Origin: Microbulbifer sp. MKSA007
GTDB lineage: Bacteria > Pseudomonadota > Gammaproteobacteria > Pseudomonadales > Cellvibrionaceae
DNA length: 64,000 nucleotides
Direction of reading: 5' to 3'
Assembly: GCA_032615215.1 (NCBI GenBank)
Contig: CP128433.1
Coordinates: forward strand, 2,377,501-2,441,500
The position numbers were made by a program, and so were the translations under genes. Shown one piece after another: positions 45,158-54,567 of this stretch (position 1 is its first letter; each line of letters starts with the position of its first letter). Under the pieces are notes generated by a model. That model ran no database searches, was not told the DNA's origin, and saw only the letters and a list, made by a program, of their open reading frames with translations.

Positions 45158-46350
45158 GTGAAGCTTAATTTTTGTTTGTTAATTATGTTGCCATTGATAT
45201 TGTCATGTGCAAAGGCGCCCAAAGCAGATTCATTTAAAGTAATGCCGCATGGATATTACAGGCAATTGCTTTTAGAAGAAAGATTTCAAGAACTTGAAAA
45301 TATCCAAGCAACGGCAAACAAGGCATATATATCTGGTAAAGTCAGTGATGCGATTTATATAGATGTGTTTGGGACGCTCTGGTTTACCAGTGATCACAAG
45401 TCAGATTTGATCGAGAGCAAACTCAAGATGTGGCTCGAGGAATTTCCGGAGTCCGCTTTTGCCTATTCAGCCTTGGGCAGATATTACTATAGGAGAGGCC
45501 AATATCATCGGGGTAACAAATGGGCTTCTCAAACGTCAGAGTCAAGCTTTAAAAAACTTTACGCTAATTTGGAGCTGGCAAATACATTGGTAGTAAAAGC
45601 TCTGGAAATAGACCCTGATTTAATTAGGGCTTATGACACTTCAATCGGAATATCAATATATAGTAAAGGGAATAATGCAGAAGAGGCTTTTGAATTGTTG
45701 CTCAAAGGTGTAAAACATACTCAAAATGATTTCCCTCTTTGGCATACGTATATGCATGGATTAAAGCCCCGATGGGGGGTAGTTATTTCTCTATGGAAGA
45801 AATGTTGAAGTTGGCACAGAGAGAAAATTTAATAACTGAAAGCACTCATCGGCAGATGAAGGGGTATATTATTGCCGATAAAGTAAACAGAGCAAACGCT
45901 AAGAAAAAATATGAGTTGGCTGAAAGCTTAGCCAGGGAGCACATTGATTCTGGGTATTATGGCTTATATATGGAACTTGCAAACGCATACTCCTACCAGA
46001 AGAAATATCAAGAGTGCTATGATGTCGTCAAGCAATTTTCTGATAATTATCAATATTATTACGATTATCAAAAGAGGATGGGGTGGTGCTCGCTTCGGTT
46101 AGAAAAATGGGATGAAGCTAAGCATGCTTTCACTAGATATATTCAAATGACAGGAGGAAATGCTTGGTCGTTCTTTAATCTGGGTAAAGCATATGGTTAC
46201 CTCGATAATTATCCAGCTGCTTACACTTTGTTGATTCATTCAGCAAAAATAGATCCAAGCTACTCAGATTCAATTAAAGGATATATCGATCATATTTTAG
46301 ACGAAAAGCCAAATACGAGGGAGTTAGAGTTATCTAAATTAGGGCTTTAA
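45158..46350 (+). pseudogene. TPR-repeat lipoprotein, frameshifted
   Basis: Starts with GTG 45158 (TAAGGAT upstream). The signal peptide MKLNFCLLIMLPLILSCAKA ends in a lipobox ILSC. The first frame includes a DUF4034-like stretch (LLLEERFQELENIQATANKA) and TPRs such as SALGRYYYRRGQYHRGNKWA. The second (to 46350) goes on with MEEMLKLAQRENLITESTH and TPRs (SFFNLGKAYGYLDNYPAAYT). A G6 run (45774-45779) needs one more G to join them as HGLKPRWGGSYFSMEEML. Total about 397 residues. TPR lipoproteins act as scaffolds on the outer membrane inner face; the partner is unknown. Confidence 0.78.
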
Positions 46351-46578
46351 CAGTTAGGGCAAGGGTGGATGCAGATGGCATCTATTCTTTAACTGTTTCT
46401 TGTTGTTATAGATCTATCTCAATATAGATGGAAAATACTCTATAGTTTGAGGCTTGTGACTGAGATTTAAGGTTTAATATTTTTTAGTTTGCCAATAACT
46501 TATTGTATTTGGAGGCTGTTTCTTATGCAATATAAGTCGAGATATTTAGAAGTCTTGTAAAGCAAGGGGTGGTAAGAT

Positions 46579-46935
46579 ATGAGTGAAACATCAAAGTTTG
46601 GAGTCGTAATATATGCAAGAGATATACAGGGTCTCTCCGAGTTCTATCTAAAAATGTTTGATTTTCACGTACTACATAAATCAGATAAGTTAATTAGTAT
46701 AGGTAAAGATGGATTTAATATTGTTGTACACGTCCCGCCCATAGAGCTCCCTGAGCGAAATTTCAACACAATTAAACTATTTGTCATGGTGGAATGTCTT
46801 GAAGATGCAAAGAATAAGGCTGAGGCACTTGGGGGCAGGGCTATGGAGGGTGAGTGGTCAAATCCAATTTTCAAGGTTTGTAACGTAGCTGACCCTGAGG
46901 GGAATCACATTCAGCTTAGGGAAGCTAAATCTTAG
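46579..46935 (+). CDS. VOC (glyoxalase/bleomycin resistance) family protein
   Basis: 118 residues, a single vicinal-oxygen-chelate unit. It has the two beta-alpha-beta-beta-beta modules: VVIYARDIQGLSEFYLKMFD and KVCNVADPEGNHIQLREA, with D-P-E-G-N as the typical VOC end and Glu ligands near the C-terminus. Homodimers form the active site. The substrate is unknown (aldehyde adducts, antibiotics or extradiol compounds). The gene is monocistronic; ATG 46579 is well placed. Confidence 0.88.
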   Translation: MSETSKFGVVIYARDIQGLSEFYLKMFDFHVLHKSDKLISIGKDGFNIVVHVPPIELPERNFNTIKLFVMVECLEDAKNKAEALGGRAMEGEWSNPIFKVCNVADPEGNHIQLREAKS

Positions 46936-47087
46936 TAATAAAGTCAGTTTTTATCTATATTGGTGAAGCATGACCTTCATTGATGCTGCTTAGTGGCGAG
47001 TATATGTTTCTTTACAGTTTTATATTTTAAAGTTTGATTTCCAAAGTAACTCTTCAATGTGGTGCGTAATAGTGAGTTGGAGGATAG

Positions 47088-47633
47088 GTGGATTTAATAT
47101 TAAAAGATATAATTTCTTTATCATGTAAGGCTCTGCAGGAGGAGGATCAGTATCTTCAGGAGTCACTTTCCAATAATTCTTGCTACTCGTGTGACCAAGC
47201 TGGGATTCTAAAAATAAATAATGAGAGATATTATCAGTTCATCATTGCCAGGTACCTTTTTAGATGCTTCGCTAGAAGGATTCAGGTCGAGTATGACTTA
47301 ATTGATCTTGTTGTATTCCGGGAAGATGTGCCATCAGAAATAGAAGTGGTGGTGGAAATGAAGAGGTGGATGAGCTCAACAGGTAGTCCTGAAATACCTA
47401 AAATTAGAAGTGACTTTGATAAATTAAGCAAGTGTAGTCCGGCAAAAGGACTGGCTCTAATAATGTCTTCTAATCCAAAGGGCGTATCAATTAAAGATAA
47501 TATACAGTATCTTTCTGATGAGCTAGATAGAAATTTAGATTCAGACCTATGGGTATATGAGTCGTTCGATACAATAGGTATAAATGGTGAAGAAAATGTA
47601 TTTTGGGTGGCCGGTTATAACCCTGCCTATTGA
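47088..47633 (+). CDS. Hypothetical protein, possibly PD-(D/E)XK nuclease-like
   Basis: 181 residues from GTG 47088, supported by GGAGG at 47079-47083. No signal peptide. YDLIDLVVFRED followed by EIEVVVEMKRWMSSTG has the D ... (E)-x-K shape of PD-(D/E)XK enzymes (EMK), and KGLALIMSSNPKG could be the next strand and helix. This is a weak pattern call; no family or neighbouring defence genes support it. Standing alone, it might be a solitary endonuclease or an unknown domain. Confidence 0.5.
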   Translation: MDLILKDIISLSCKALQEEDQYLQESLSNNSCYSCDQAGILKINNERYYQFIIARYLFRCFARRIQVEYDLIDLVVFREDVPSEIEVVVEMKRWMSSTGSPEIPKIRSDFDKLSKCSPAKGLALIMSSNPKGVSIKDNIQYLSDELDRNLDSDLWVYESFDTIGINGEENVFWVAGYNPAY

Positions 47634-48025
47634 TAAGAGTCAGTTGTAAAAAGACATGATTGTTTTCTATAATTTATTATTTGAGTAATTCTTCTAGCTT
47701 AAAATCGTTTATTGTGTATATAGACTTTTTTATTTTAGATAGTGTTTATTTTGTGGTCGTCAATCATTCGTGTAGTTAAGTTGGATTTAGATGGTTCGTA
47801 ACCAGTTGGATGGAGATTAATATGATCTATCCTGCTTGTTGGTTGTAAACTAGTCATAACTCTCAATAGAGGCAGTCTTCAATCAGGTAGGCGAGAAAAT
47901 AATTTTCAAACTTGCTGGCAGAGTATAGGTTGGCTCTACTGACCTTTAGTGGTTGAAGCACATTTAATGCAATAAGCTACTATGATTGGATGCTAATTAC
48001 TTGAGCGAGAAAAGGAGAAGTTGGT
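47634..48025. other. Intergenic region
   Basis: About 390 bp, AT-rich, with no gene or hairpin of note. It carries the promoter and GGAG ribosome site of the downstream gene. Confidence 0.35.
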
Positions 48026-48721
48026 ATGGACGCTGCTTCAGTTAAATTCCCAACGCATTCTGAGCTTCAGAAAGTGCTTAAAGATATTGTAAGCGAAAAA
48101 AATGGTGGATTTAACTTTAATATGTGGGCAACTATCGTTGACAGGGATGGTGTCGTTAAATTAGTTGCATTTTCAGGCAAGGACCGAGGTGATCAATGGC
48201 CTGGGAGCAGAGTTATTTCAGCGCAAAAGGCAAACACGGCGAATGCTTTCAGTCTTCCCGACCTATCACTATCAACGGCCAACCTTTTTTCGGCTGTACA
48301 GCCTGGTGGTAGTTTATATGGCTTACAGCATAGCAATCCAGTTGATACAAATGTCGCTTATGGTGGTTCATCAAATCAAATTGGCACAGAAGATGACCCG
48401 ATGGTGGGTAAAAAGATCGGAGGAATTAATGTATTTGGTGGCGGTTTAGCTCTGTATAATATGAATGGAAAGCTTATCGGCGCTCTAGGGGTTAGCGGTG
48501 ATAGTTCATGTGCAGATCATAATATCGCATGGAAATTGCGCCACAACCTCCAGCTAGATTATGTGCCTTCAGGAGTTAGCCCCAATAAGGATGACAATAT
48601 TGTCTATGATATTGTTGATGGCGTTAGCGACAGTGGTTGGGGGCACCCCGCATGTTCTCCCGAATCAGTTGATATAGCGGCAAGCTTCTCTAAAATTTAT
48701 TCGGTTAGAATAAAAAAGTAA
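48026..48721 (+). CDS. GlcG/HbpS family heme-binding-type protein
   Basis: 231 residues with GGAG before ATG 48026. The domain begins WATIVDRDGVVKLVAFSGKD and has the HbpS/GlcG hallmarks: SAQKANTANAFSLPDL helix, FGGGLALYNMNGKLIGALGV with GVSGDSSCADHNIA, and VxxxH-type DHNIAWKLR. HbpS proteins form octamers that bind heme and iron in the extracytoplasmic space; GlcG relatives sit in catabolic operons. No signal peptide is seen, so it may be cytoplasmic. The C-terminal half is longer than the core domain. It is followed by a remnant of a GNAT gene. Confidence 0.82.
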   Translation: MDAASVKFPTHSELQKVLKDIVSEKNGGFNFNMWATIVDRDGVVKLVAFSGKDRGDQWPGSRVISAQKANTANAFSLPDLSLSTANLFSAVQPGGSLYGLQHSNPVDTNVAYGGSSNQIGTEDDPMVGKKIGGINVFGGGLALYNMNGKLIGALGVSGDSSCADHNIAWKLRHNLQLDYVPSGVSPNKDDNIVYDIVDGVSDSGWGHPACSPESVDIAASFSKIYSVRIKK

Positions 48722-48968
48722 TTTAATTTCCAGTAAGAGCAGTATTCAACACTATCCCAATAATGAAAATGGCAAGCCGAACGAGGTTTTTGTAGATATC
48801 TCTTTATTTGATGTTGCCCAACAAGGTAAAGGCTATGGCCCAAAAACTATGAGATTTCTGTGTGAGGAAGTCGGAAAAGTGAAAATTTTTAACCCTGTAT
48901 CCTGTTGCTATGTAGCAATCCATGCTCTTATTAAGAAACTTTTGAGCGATTTAATTTTTAAGTTGTGA
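48714..48968 (+). pseudogene. Remnant C-terminal half of a GNAT acetyltransferase
   Basis: An open frame without start reads PNEVFVDISLFDVAQQGKGY then GPKTMRFLCEEVG and ends at TGA 48966. The Q-x-G-x-G-Y/G motif with following helix is the acetyl-CoA loop of GNATs such as AacA4-like enzymes. The N-terminal half and start are missing and the frame begins inside the HbpS-like gene's end. Probably a deletion fragment. Confidence 0.5.
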
Positions 48969-49052
48969 ACGAGATGAGTTTGATGAGTCAATAATAGAAT
49001 TACATTTGGTTCAGTCAGTTCCGTGGGGCTTTGTCTACGCTGTTTTCTTTTA

Positions 49053-49089
49053 TATATCCCCCTTCACGAAGAACGAGTAGGGGGATATA
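49053..49089 (-). terminator. Hairpin after the molybdenum hydroxylase operon
   Basis: TATATCCCCC and GGGGGATATA form a perfect 10-bp stem with a 17-nt loop, 31 bp beyond the stop of the molybdopterin subunit. No T-run follows on the minus strand. Confidence 0.5.
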
Positions 49090-49119
49090 AAGCTCTACCT
49101 TTGCAATTGTGATCATAAC

Positions 49120-51363
49120 TTAAACATTAAGTTTTTTATTTACTGGCAGATTGCGAATTCTGGTTCCTGTTGCTGCAAATATCGCGTTGGTCAATGCAGG
49201 GGCTACGGGTGGCACACCAGGCTCACCAACGCCTGCTGGAGCAGAATTGGCACTCACTACCCTTACCGAAATATCAGGGCACTGCCCCATACGAAGTACA
49301 GGGTAATCATGGAAGTTGGACTGCTTAACCTTTCCATCTTCAAAGGCTACCTCTCCCATCATCGCCAAGCTTAAGCCAAAAATCACCGCGCCTTCGGTTT
49401 GTGATACAACTCTATCAGGGTTAACAACAAGTCCAGCATCAATAGCTGCAATTGCTTGCAGTACCTTAAGGTTTGTGTTTTCTACCTCCACCAGTATCGC
49501 TATAGCTACATAGCTATTAAAGCTTCGATGAACGGCAAAGCCCCAGCCTTGATTTGCCTGGTTAGGTGCAAATTCAGCCATATTCCTTTCAACAATATCA
49601 ATCACCTGATGGTAGCGACCAATATCGACTGGGTGACGTGATAGATCCTCTCCGTAGTTTCCGTATTTGAACTGTTGACCGGAAAAGTCGATATGCCTAG
49701 GTTGGCCCAACATTTCTTTCCACATCTTTGGGCATGATACTTTGGCATTGTGTGCCAGTTCATCCACGAAACTACCAATGCCAAAGGAGTGCTGAATATT
49801 ACTCACTGAGCGCATCCAGCCGATACGGGTATGTGCCAGTGCTTTAACCGCTTCACAACGATGACTTCGCACAGTAAATGGAATGTCGACAAAGCCAAGG
49901 TCCAGTTCTCCAGCTGAGGGGTACTCCACGTTCTCGGCAAAGGTAGTGCTAATAGATGGAAAGGCGGTACGTTGTAGTATTGCCGTTGGCATTTGATCGC
50001 TATCAAGTTTTGCTTGATAAAATTGGGCACTAATTGCGTGCATGTAGCCGTTTTGGATATCGTCCTCGCGGCTCCAGCTAACTTTAACCGGCCGTCCAAG
50101 CTTTTTAGACAATAGTGCCGCTTCCACACTAAAGTCAGGCTTTGACTTCCTTCCAAAGCCGCCCCCTAATAGCGTGACGTTAACTTTCACTTGTTCGTCA
50201 TTGAGCCCGAGGTTTGCTGCTACATTTTGCTGCGTACTTTGGGGTGTTTGTGTTGATGCCCAGATTTCACAGCCATTTGGTGTAACTGAAGCTACAGCAG
50301 CAGGAGCTTCCATCGGTGCGTGGGCCAAATAGGGCACTGTGTATATGGCTTGCTGGGTAGAGTCCTCCGGCCAATCGGTGTTTTCAACTCCTTGTTGGCG
50401 AACTAATTTACCAGGCTCCTTGACCCCCTGAATTAACGACTCCATGAAACTTGTGCTGCTGTGGCTATCATTCTTACTGGCAGTCCAAGTTATTTCTAAT
50501 GCTTTACGCCCTTGCAAGGCACTCCAGGTGTTAGTAGCAATAACTGCTACACCACCTAAAACTTGAAACTTAGGTGGTCCTTCGGGCACAGGTAATTGAA
50601 TTACATCCACAACCCCGGGAACCTTGCGAGCCAGGGTATCATCTAAACTTTCTACATCACTACCTAGAACCGGGGGCCTGGCTATACTGGCATACAACAT
50701 GCCATCTATTTGAATATCGTAGCCATATCTAGCTCTTCCGGATAGCATATTATCCATGTCGACAATCTTGTGAGATTTGCCGATATGTTTAAAGTCCTTG
50801 TTTTCCTTCAGTTTCACGTGGTTCAATTCTGGTATGGGTAGTTTAGCAGCAGCAACTGCTAGCTCTCCATAACTAAAGCTTCTGCCCGACTTTACGTGTA
50901 CAACATTATGATTCCTGGCTTCCACTTCTCCGACAGGTACTTGCCATGAGTCTGCTGCAGCTTGTTCCAGCATGGTCCGAGCTATTGCCCCCATTTGTCG
51001 CATTTTGTCATAATGCTTACGAATACTGCGTGACCCATCGGTATTCTGGCTTCCATAGCGCTTATCGGCTAACCCTTGAATCACAACGACATGTTGCCAA
51101 TCAGCCTCAAGCTCATCAGCAAGTATCTGAGGTATCCCGGTTCTAATACCTTGGCCCATCTCTGAACGATGACAGGTAAGATAGACTTTATTGTCTTCGC
51201 CAACAGCAACAAACAGGTTTAACCTCGGCTCCTTTCCTTGTGCTATGGCCATCGGACTCCAGCTCATCCCACTTGCACCTAAAGCTAAGCCCCCGCCAGT
51301 TGCTCCAAATAGTTTAAGTACATCCCGGCGGCTGAAATTTTTTACGGCTGTAAAGCTACTCAT
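49120..51363 (-). CDS. Molybdopterin-binding subunit of an isoquinoline 1-oxidoreductase-type hydroxylase (IorB-like)
   Basis: 747 residues. A Tat signal (NFSRRDVLKLFGATGGGLAL) sends the folded enzyme to the periplasm. It matches IorB-type xanthine dehydrogenase family subunits: MGQGIRTGIPQILADE, TPQSTQQNVAANLGL, TLLGGGFGRK (molybdopterin), GWMRSVSNIQHSF and GVGEPGVPPVAPAL near the active-site Glu. It works with the 2Fe-2S subunit encoded just upstream (2 bp away) and a membrane cytochrome acceptor. The oxidised compound (N-heteroaromatic or aldehyde) is unknown. The operon also supplies XdhC and a MocA-like cytidylyltransferase for cofactor loading. Confidence 0.92.
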   Translation of the reverse strand: MSSFTAVKNFSRRDVLKLFGATGGGLALGASGMSWSPMAIAQGKEPRLNLFVAVGEDNKVYLTCHRSEMGQGIRTGIPQILADELEADWQHVVVIQGLADKRYGSQNTDGSRSIRKHYDKMRQMGAIARTMLEQAAADSWQVPVGEVEARNHNVVHVKSGRSFSYGELAVAAAKLPIPELNHVKLKENKDFKHIGKSHKIVDMDNMLSGRARYGYDIQIDGMLYASIARPPVLGSDVESLDDTLARKVPGVVDVIQLPVPEGPPKFQVLGGVAVIATNTWSALQGRKALEITWTASKNDSHSSTSFMESLIQGVKEPGKLVRQQGVENTDWPEDSTQQAIYTVPYLAHAPMEAPAAVASVTPNGCEIWASTQTPQSTQQNVAANLGLNDEQVKVNVTLLGGGFGRKSKPDFSVEAALLSKKLGRPVKVSWSREDDIQNGYMHAISAQFYQAKLDSDQMPTAILQRTAFPSISTTFAENVEYPSAGELDLGFVDIPFTVRSHRCEAVKALAHTRIGWMRSVSNIQHSFGIGSFVDELAHNAKVSCPKMWKEMLGQPRHIDFSGQQFKYGNYGEDLSRHPVDIGRYHQVIDIVERNMAEFAPNQANQGWGFAVHRSFNSYVAIAILVEVENTNLKVLQAIAAIDAGLVVNPDRVVSQTEGAVIFGLSLAMMGEVAFEDGKVKQSNFHDYPVLRMGQCPDISVRVVSANSAPAGVGEPGVPPVAPALTNAIFAATGTRIRNLPVNKKLNV

Positions 51364-51365
51364 TA

Positions 51366-51824
51366 TTAAGTTCTCTTTTTAGCGGTGTCTTGAATAGCAG
51401 CTCGAATTCGTGTGTAGGTACCACAACGGCAAATATTTCCAGCCATGGCAGAGTTAATCTCTTCATCACTTGGTGATGGGTTTTGGGTCAATAGCGCGGC
51501 AGCAGTCATAAGCTGGCCAGACTGACAATAGCCACATTGTGGAACGTTATTGTCGCTCCATGCTTGCTTCAATTCAGCAAATTGCAGCCCCTCGATGGTA
51601 GTTACTTTCTTGCCTTTGGCTTGCGAAACCGTCGTTAAACATGCTCGCGTCGGCGTTCCGTCCAAGTGGATTGTGCAAGCTCCACACAATCCAACACCGC
51701 AACCATATTTAGTGCCTGTTAATCCAAGCAAATCTCTGATTGCCCACAAAAGTGGCATCTCTGGATCAATATCTAGTGCGTAACTTTCGTCGTTGATGGT
51801 TAAGGTTAACTTCTTATCTGACAT
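51366..51824 (-). CDS. 2Fe-2S subunit of the molybdenum hydroxylase (IorA-like)
   Basis: 152 residues. The plant-type ferredoxin cluster motif is GCGVGLCGACTIHLDG, and the second cluster motif is CGYCQSGQLM ... ICRCGTYTRIR. This order (two [2Fe-2S] domains, short length) identifies the small subunit of IorAB/aldehyde oxidoreductases, which carries electrons from the Mo site. It has no Tat signal of its own and is likely co-exported with IorB. Its gene directly precedes iorB-like. Confidence 0.95.
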   Translation of the reverse strand: MSDKKLTLTINDESYALDIDPEMPLLWAIRDLLGLTGTKYGCGVGLCGACTIHLDGTPTRACLTTVSQAKGKKVTTIEGLQFAELKQAWSDNNVPQCGYCQSGQLMTAAALLTQNPSPSDEEINSAMAGNICRCGTYTRIRAAIQDTAKKRT

Positions 51825-51982
51825 TACCCGCTCCTTGATAATCCCGCTAGTAATTGCGTATCGGTGGCGAAATCGCTTCTTTTCGTTAACTGGCTCTGAC
51901 TTGGAAATCTGACTATCGCAGAGCTAGTTTTACGGAAGTACTTATGTAAATTGATACTCTCACTAAAAACTGAAAATAAGCC

Positions 51983-52669
51983 CTAACTGAGATTTTCCAC
52001 AATCATTTGTTGCCATTTTTCTATATCAGCTCTACGATCTATATCTATGGCGACACCCTCGATCTCAACAATTGATAAAGCATCAAGATTAGATTTCTTT
52101 TTCAATAAGTGCTTTGCGCCCATATCGCCTGTGAGAGATGCGAGATCAGTAAAATCTGAGGAGTTAAATACTGCAGGTACGCCAAAACTATTTTGATATT
52201 GGGCGCAGCAAGTTTGCCCATATGACTGCCACGCAGTGATTAATTGTTGATAATCATCCAAAGTTACGCCTATGTGATCAGCCAAGGCAATTAGCAAACC
52301 ATCTACCTTAAGGGCCTCGGCTTCGATAACTGCTTCTTTAATAGAGCTTGCAATACCACTTTGCCAGTTAGTGTTAAATCGTCGGTTCACATCGGAAGAC
52401 AACAAATTAGCCAGCTTCTCTTGATGCGCTCCCAGAACTACCAATAACTCTACTTTTAGCTCGGTTGATGTTTTTGTGTTTAGGCTGGTTAGTTTATCAA
52501 GCGTTTGCAACAGCAGAGGCTGACTCTTAATCTTCCCATTTGAGTCAATCACATCTACTGTTGCTTGTAATTTTATACCATTAAATCTACGACTTTCTCC
52601 GGCAGCGAGCAATGCTACCAGTATCCGTTTTGAAGGTTGTCTAGCTGTCTCCCGGATAAATTTATTCAC
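51983..52669 (-). CDS. MocA-like molybdenum cofactor nucleotidyltransferase
   Basis: 228 residues. The nucleotide-binding start ALLAAGESRRFNGIKL follows the LAAGxSxRMGxxK pattern of MobA/MocA enzymes, and LIALADHIGVT and GVPAVFNSSDF match the conserved aspartate and PAxF segments. MocA adds CMP to molybdopterin to make the MCD cofactor of xanthine-oxidase family enzymes. It overlaps the XdhC gene by 4 bp (ATGA). The R-M-G of MocA is changed to R-F-N-G, otherwise regular. Confidence 0.85.
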   Translation of the reverse strand: MNKFIRETARQPSKRILVALLAAGESRRFNGIKLQATVDVIDSNGKIKSQPLLLQTLDKLTSLNTKTSTELKVELLVVLGAHQEKLANLLSSDVNRRFNTNWQSGIASSIKEAVIEAEALKVDGLLIALADHIGVTLDDYQQLITAWQSYGQTCCAQYQNSFGVPAVFNSSDFTDLASLTGDMGAKHLLKKKSNLDALSIVEIEGVAIDIDRRADIEKWQQMIVENLS

Positions 52670-53697
52670 GTTGCGACCTTGTCTAGGGGTAACAATCTAG
52701 CTTGATGCAATACTCCGTGACATTGAGCCAGGATGCTCAAAGCAATGGACTCAGGTAGCTCACCACCTAATGCTAAACCTGCCGGTGCGAAAAAGACACC
52801 ATAGAAATCACTTACTTTTATCCCCGCTCTATCAAGAACTTTATCACGTCTATGTGGAGGGCCGAGCAGCGCAACATAGTGTAGCTTCGTCAGGCTTACG
52901 GCTTGTAACGCCTTCGCATCCAAGTCCAAGTTGTGGTGCATCACAATCGCCGCATCAAACTGATTCAGCAGCGATGTAGTCAGCTGTGAATAGGGTTTCT
53001 TTAGAATACTTGCACCAGGGAAATCGTAATGACGGGCAAAACTTGTGCGTTCATCAATCACCGTAATATGCCAGCCTAGTTCTTGAGCAATTTTGACTAC
53101 TGGCTGAGCATCTAACCCGCCACCAAAAACAGCAATATGAAAGCGGGGTAGGCAGGGAATAATTAATCTAGGATGCAGAGCATCTGTTTTTCCATTTTCT
53201 AGCGATAGCGTAGCTTTGGTAGTGCTATCAATCTGGTAGCCCATTACTTCTGGGGCAATAACTCTCGCAACAAGATCTCTTGAATTGGTATTTTGAATAG
53301 GTAACTCCAGTTCGTAGAAAGCGGAGTTTCCCGAGTTCAAATATTCTAATAGGCAATGCAACTGAAGATATTGGTTTCTATGCGTGAGGGGAAATAAAAT
53401 TAGTTCTACAATGCCACCACAGCCTAATTGATAGCTAGTATCCGACTCATCACTGGCATCGTAAATCACTTTAATCGAAGTATCATACTGAATAGCGCGT
53501 TGAGCGTATCGTTTTAAATCGGCCTCTAAGCAACCACCACTGACTAGACCAATACTCTTACCTAGTGGGTGAAACAACATCATCGCTCCCGCCTTACGAT
53601 AAGCTGAGCCCTGAACTTTGGTGATTACGGCTAGTACCCAATCATCCGCAGGCGATGCCTGCCATTCACTTAATAGGGCTTCAATATGGTGCGACAT
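52666..53697 (-). CDS. XdhC-family molybdenum cofactor insertion protein
   Basis: 343 residues. XdhC features are VQGSAYRKAGAMMLFHPLG, SGGCLEADLKR, YQLGCGGIVELILFPL and, in the C-terminal Rossmann domain, HIAVFGGGLDAQPVVKIAQE with VMHHNLDLDAKALQ. XdhC binds and sulfurates the cofactor and hands it to the enzyme. It heads the minus-strand operon that ends with the Tat-exported hydroxylase subunit. Its C-terminal segment extends into FAPAGLALGGELPESIALS, the usual end. Confidence 0.9.
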   Translation of the reverse strand: MSHHIEALLSEWQASPADDWVLAVITKVQGSAYRKAGAMMLFHPLGKSIGLVSGGCLEADLKRYAQRAIQYDTSIKVIYDASDESDTSYQLGCGGIVELILFPLTHRNQYLQLHCLLEYLNSGNSAFYELELPIQNTNSRDLVARVIAPEVMGYQIDSTTKATLSLENGKTDALHPRLIIPCLPRFHIAVFGGGLDAQPVVKIAQELGWHITVIDERTSFARHYDFPGASILKKPYSQLTTSLLNQFDAAIVMHHNLDLDAKALQAVSLTKLHYVALLGPPHRRDKVLDRAGIKVSDFYGVFFAPAGLALGGELPESIALSILAQCHGVLHQARLLPLDKVAT

Positions 53698-54392
53698 AAC
53701 TCTGTGCTCGAATACATGAAAAATGACCTACAAACCTATTTGGAACCCAGTAAACTGTAAAACACCACAATTTAGCGATACTCCAAGAATGTGAATAAAA
53801 TGCAAGGTCGTTCCCAGAAAATGCGGCAGCTGTGCTGTTAAGCGCGATAGTTGGAAATTGATGCGTGCTTTCGTCTAATAATGGGCTGCTTCTATAAGGG
53901 TAGAATCTGAGGCGAGGCAGTGGAGTTTTGTCCTAAATGGCTATTATTAGATTATTTTCTATTTTGGCTGCCTCTGAAATAGTGGTGCCAGCTCACTGGC
54001 TTGTTCCGAGTCGAACCAGTAACTTACTTCCTAGTGATACTTTGGGTAAGGAAAGGCTTAGTGCGTAGAGGTTCTTGTAATTGATCTTTGGTAGAAGAGT
54101 GAAGCAAGGCAAAAGAGTAATAGATGTAGAATGGAAAATTAGATATTAAGCTGCTAGTGCTGGGAAGCCATTGGTTACATCAATATTTATAAGGTTAACT
54201 AAACGTTAGTATTGCAATGCCAGGAAAATTTCGAGATCCGTATGAAATTCTGTCGATAGCCGGTCTTGTTTAAGCGATAAATAGTGTTTTATTCAAAGAT
54301 TGTAACAGATAAGGTTAGAGTAAGGTGAATTTTAAGTCCGTTTAGTTGTGTTTTGTGGTGTGCCCTATAAAGATAAATTGATAAGGATGATT
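53698..54392. other. Divergent intergenic region
   Basis: About 695 bp between the XdhC operon and the D-aminoacylase region. No gene, RNA or strong hairpin seen on either strand. Confidence 0.4.
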
Positions 54393-54542
54393 ATGAATGC
54401 CAAGTCGATTCTCAATTTTCTCATCGCAGGTATCATATTATTTGGTGTTTCAATTCTTGCTGAGAATAGCGGTATTCTAAAGCATGGAGTATTAAAGGTG
54501 TGGAATTATCTATTTCGCCGTATCGTGAAGTTCTTGGTTTGA
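54393..54542 (+). CDS. Small membrane protein (49 aa)
   Basis: Starts MNAKSILNFLIAGIILFGVS at ATG 54393, preceded by AAGGA at 54383-54387. One transmembrane helix (about residues 7-24) is followed by a basic tail ending FRRIVKFLV. It stops 25 bp before the signal peptide of the D-aminoacylase frame, so it may be cotranscribed. No family recognised. Confidence 0.5.
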   Translation: MNAKSILNFLIAGIILFGVSILAENSGILKHGVLKVWNYLFRRIVKFLV

Positions 54543-54567
54543 GTTATGTAGTTAATGGGGCGTAATT

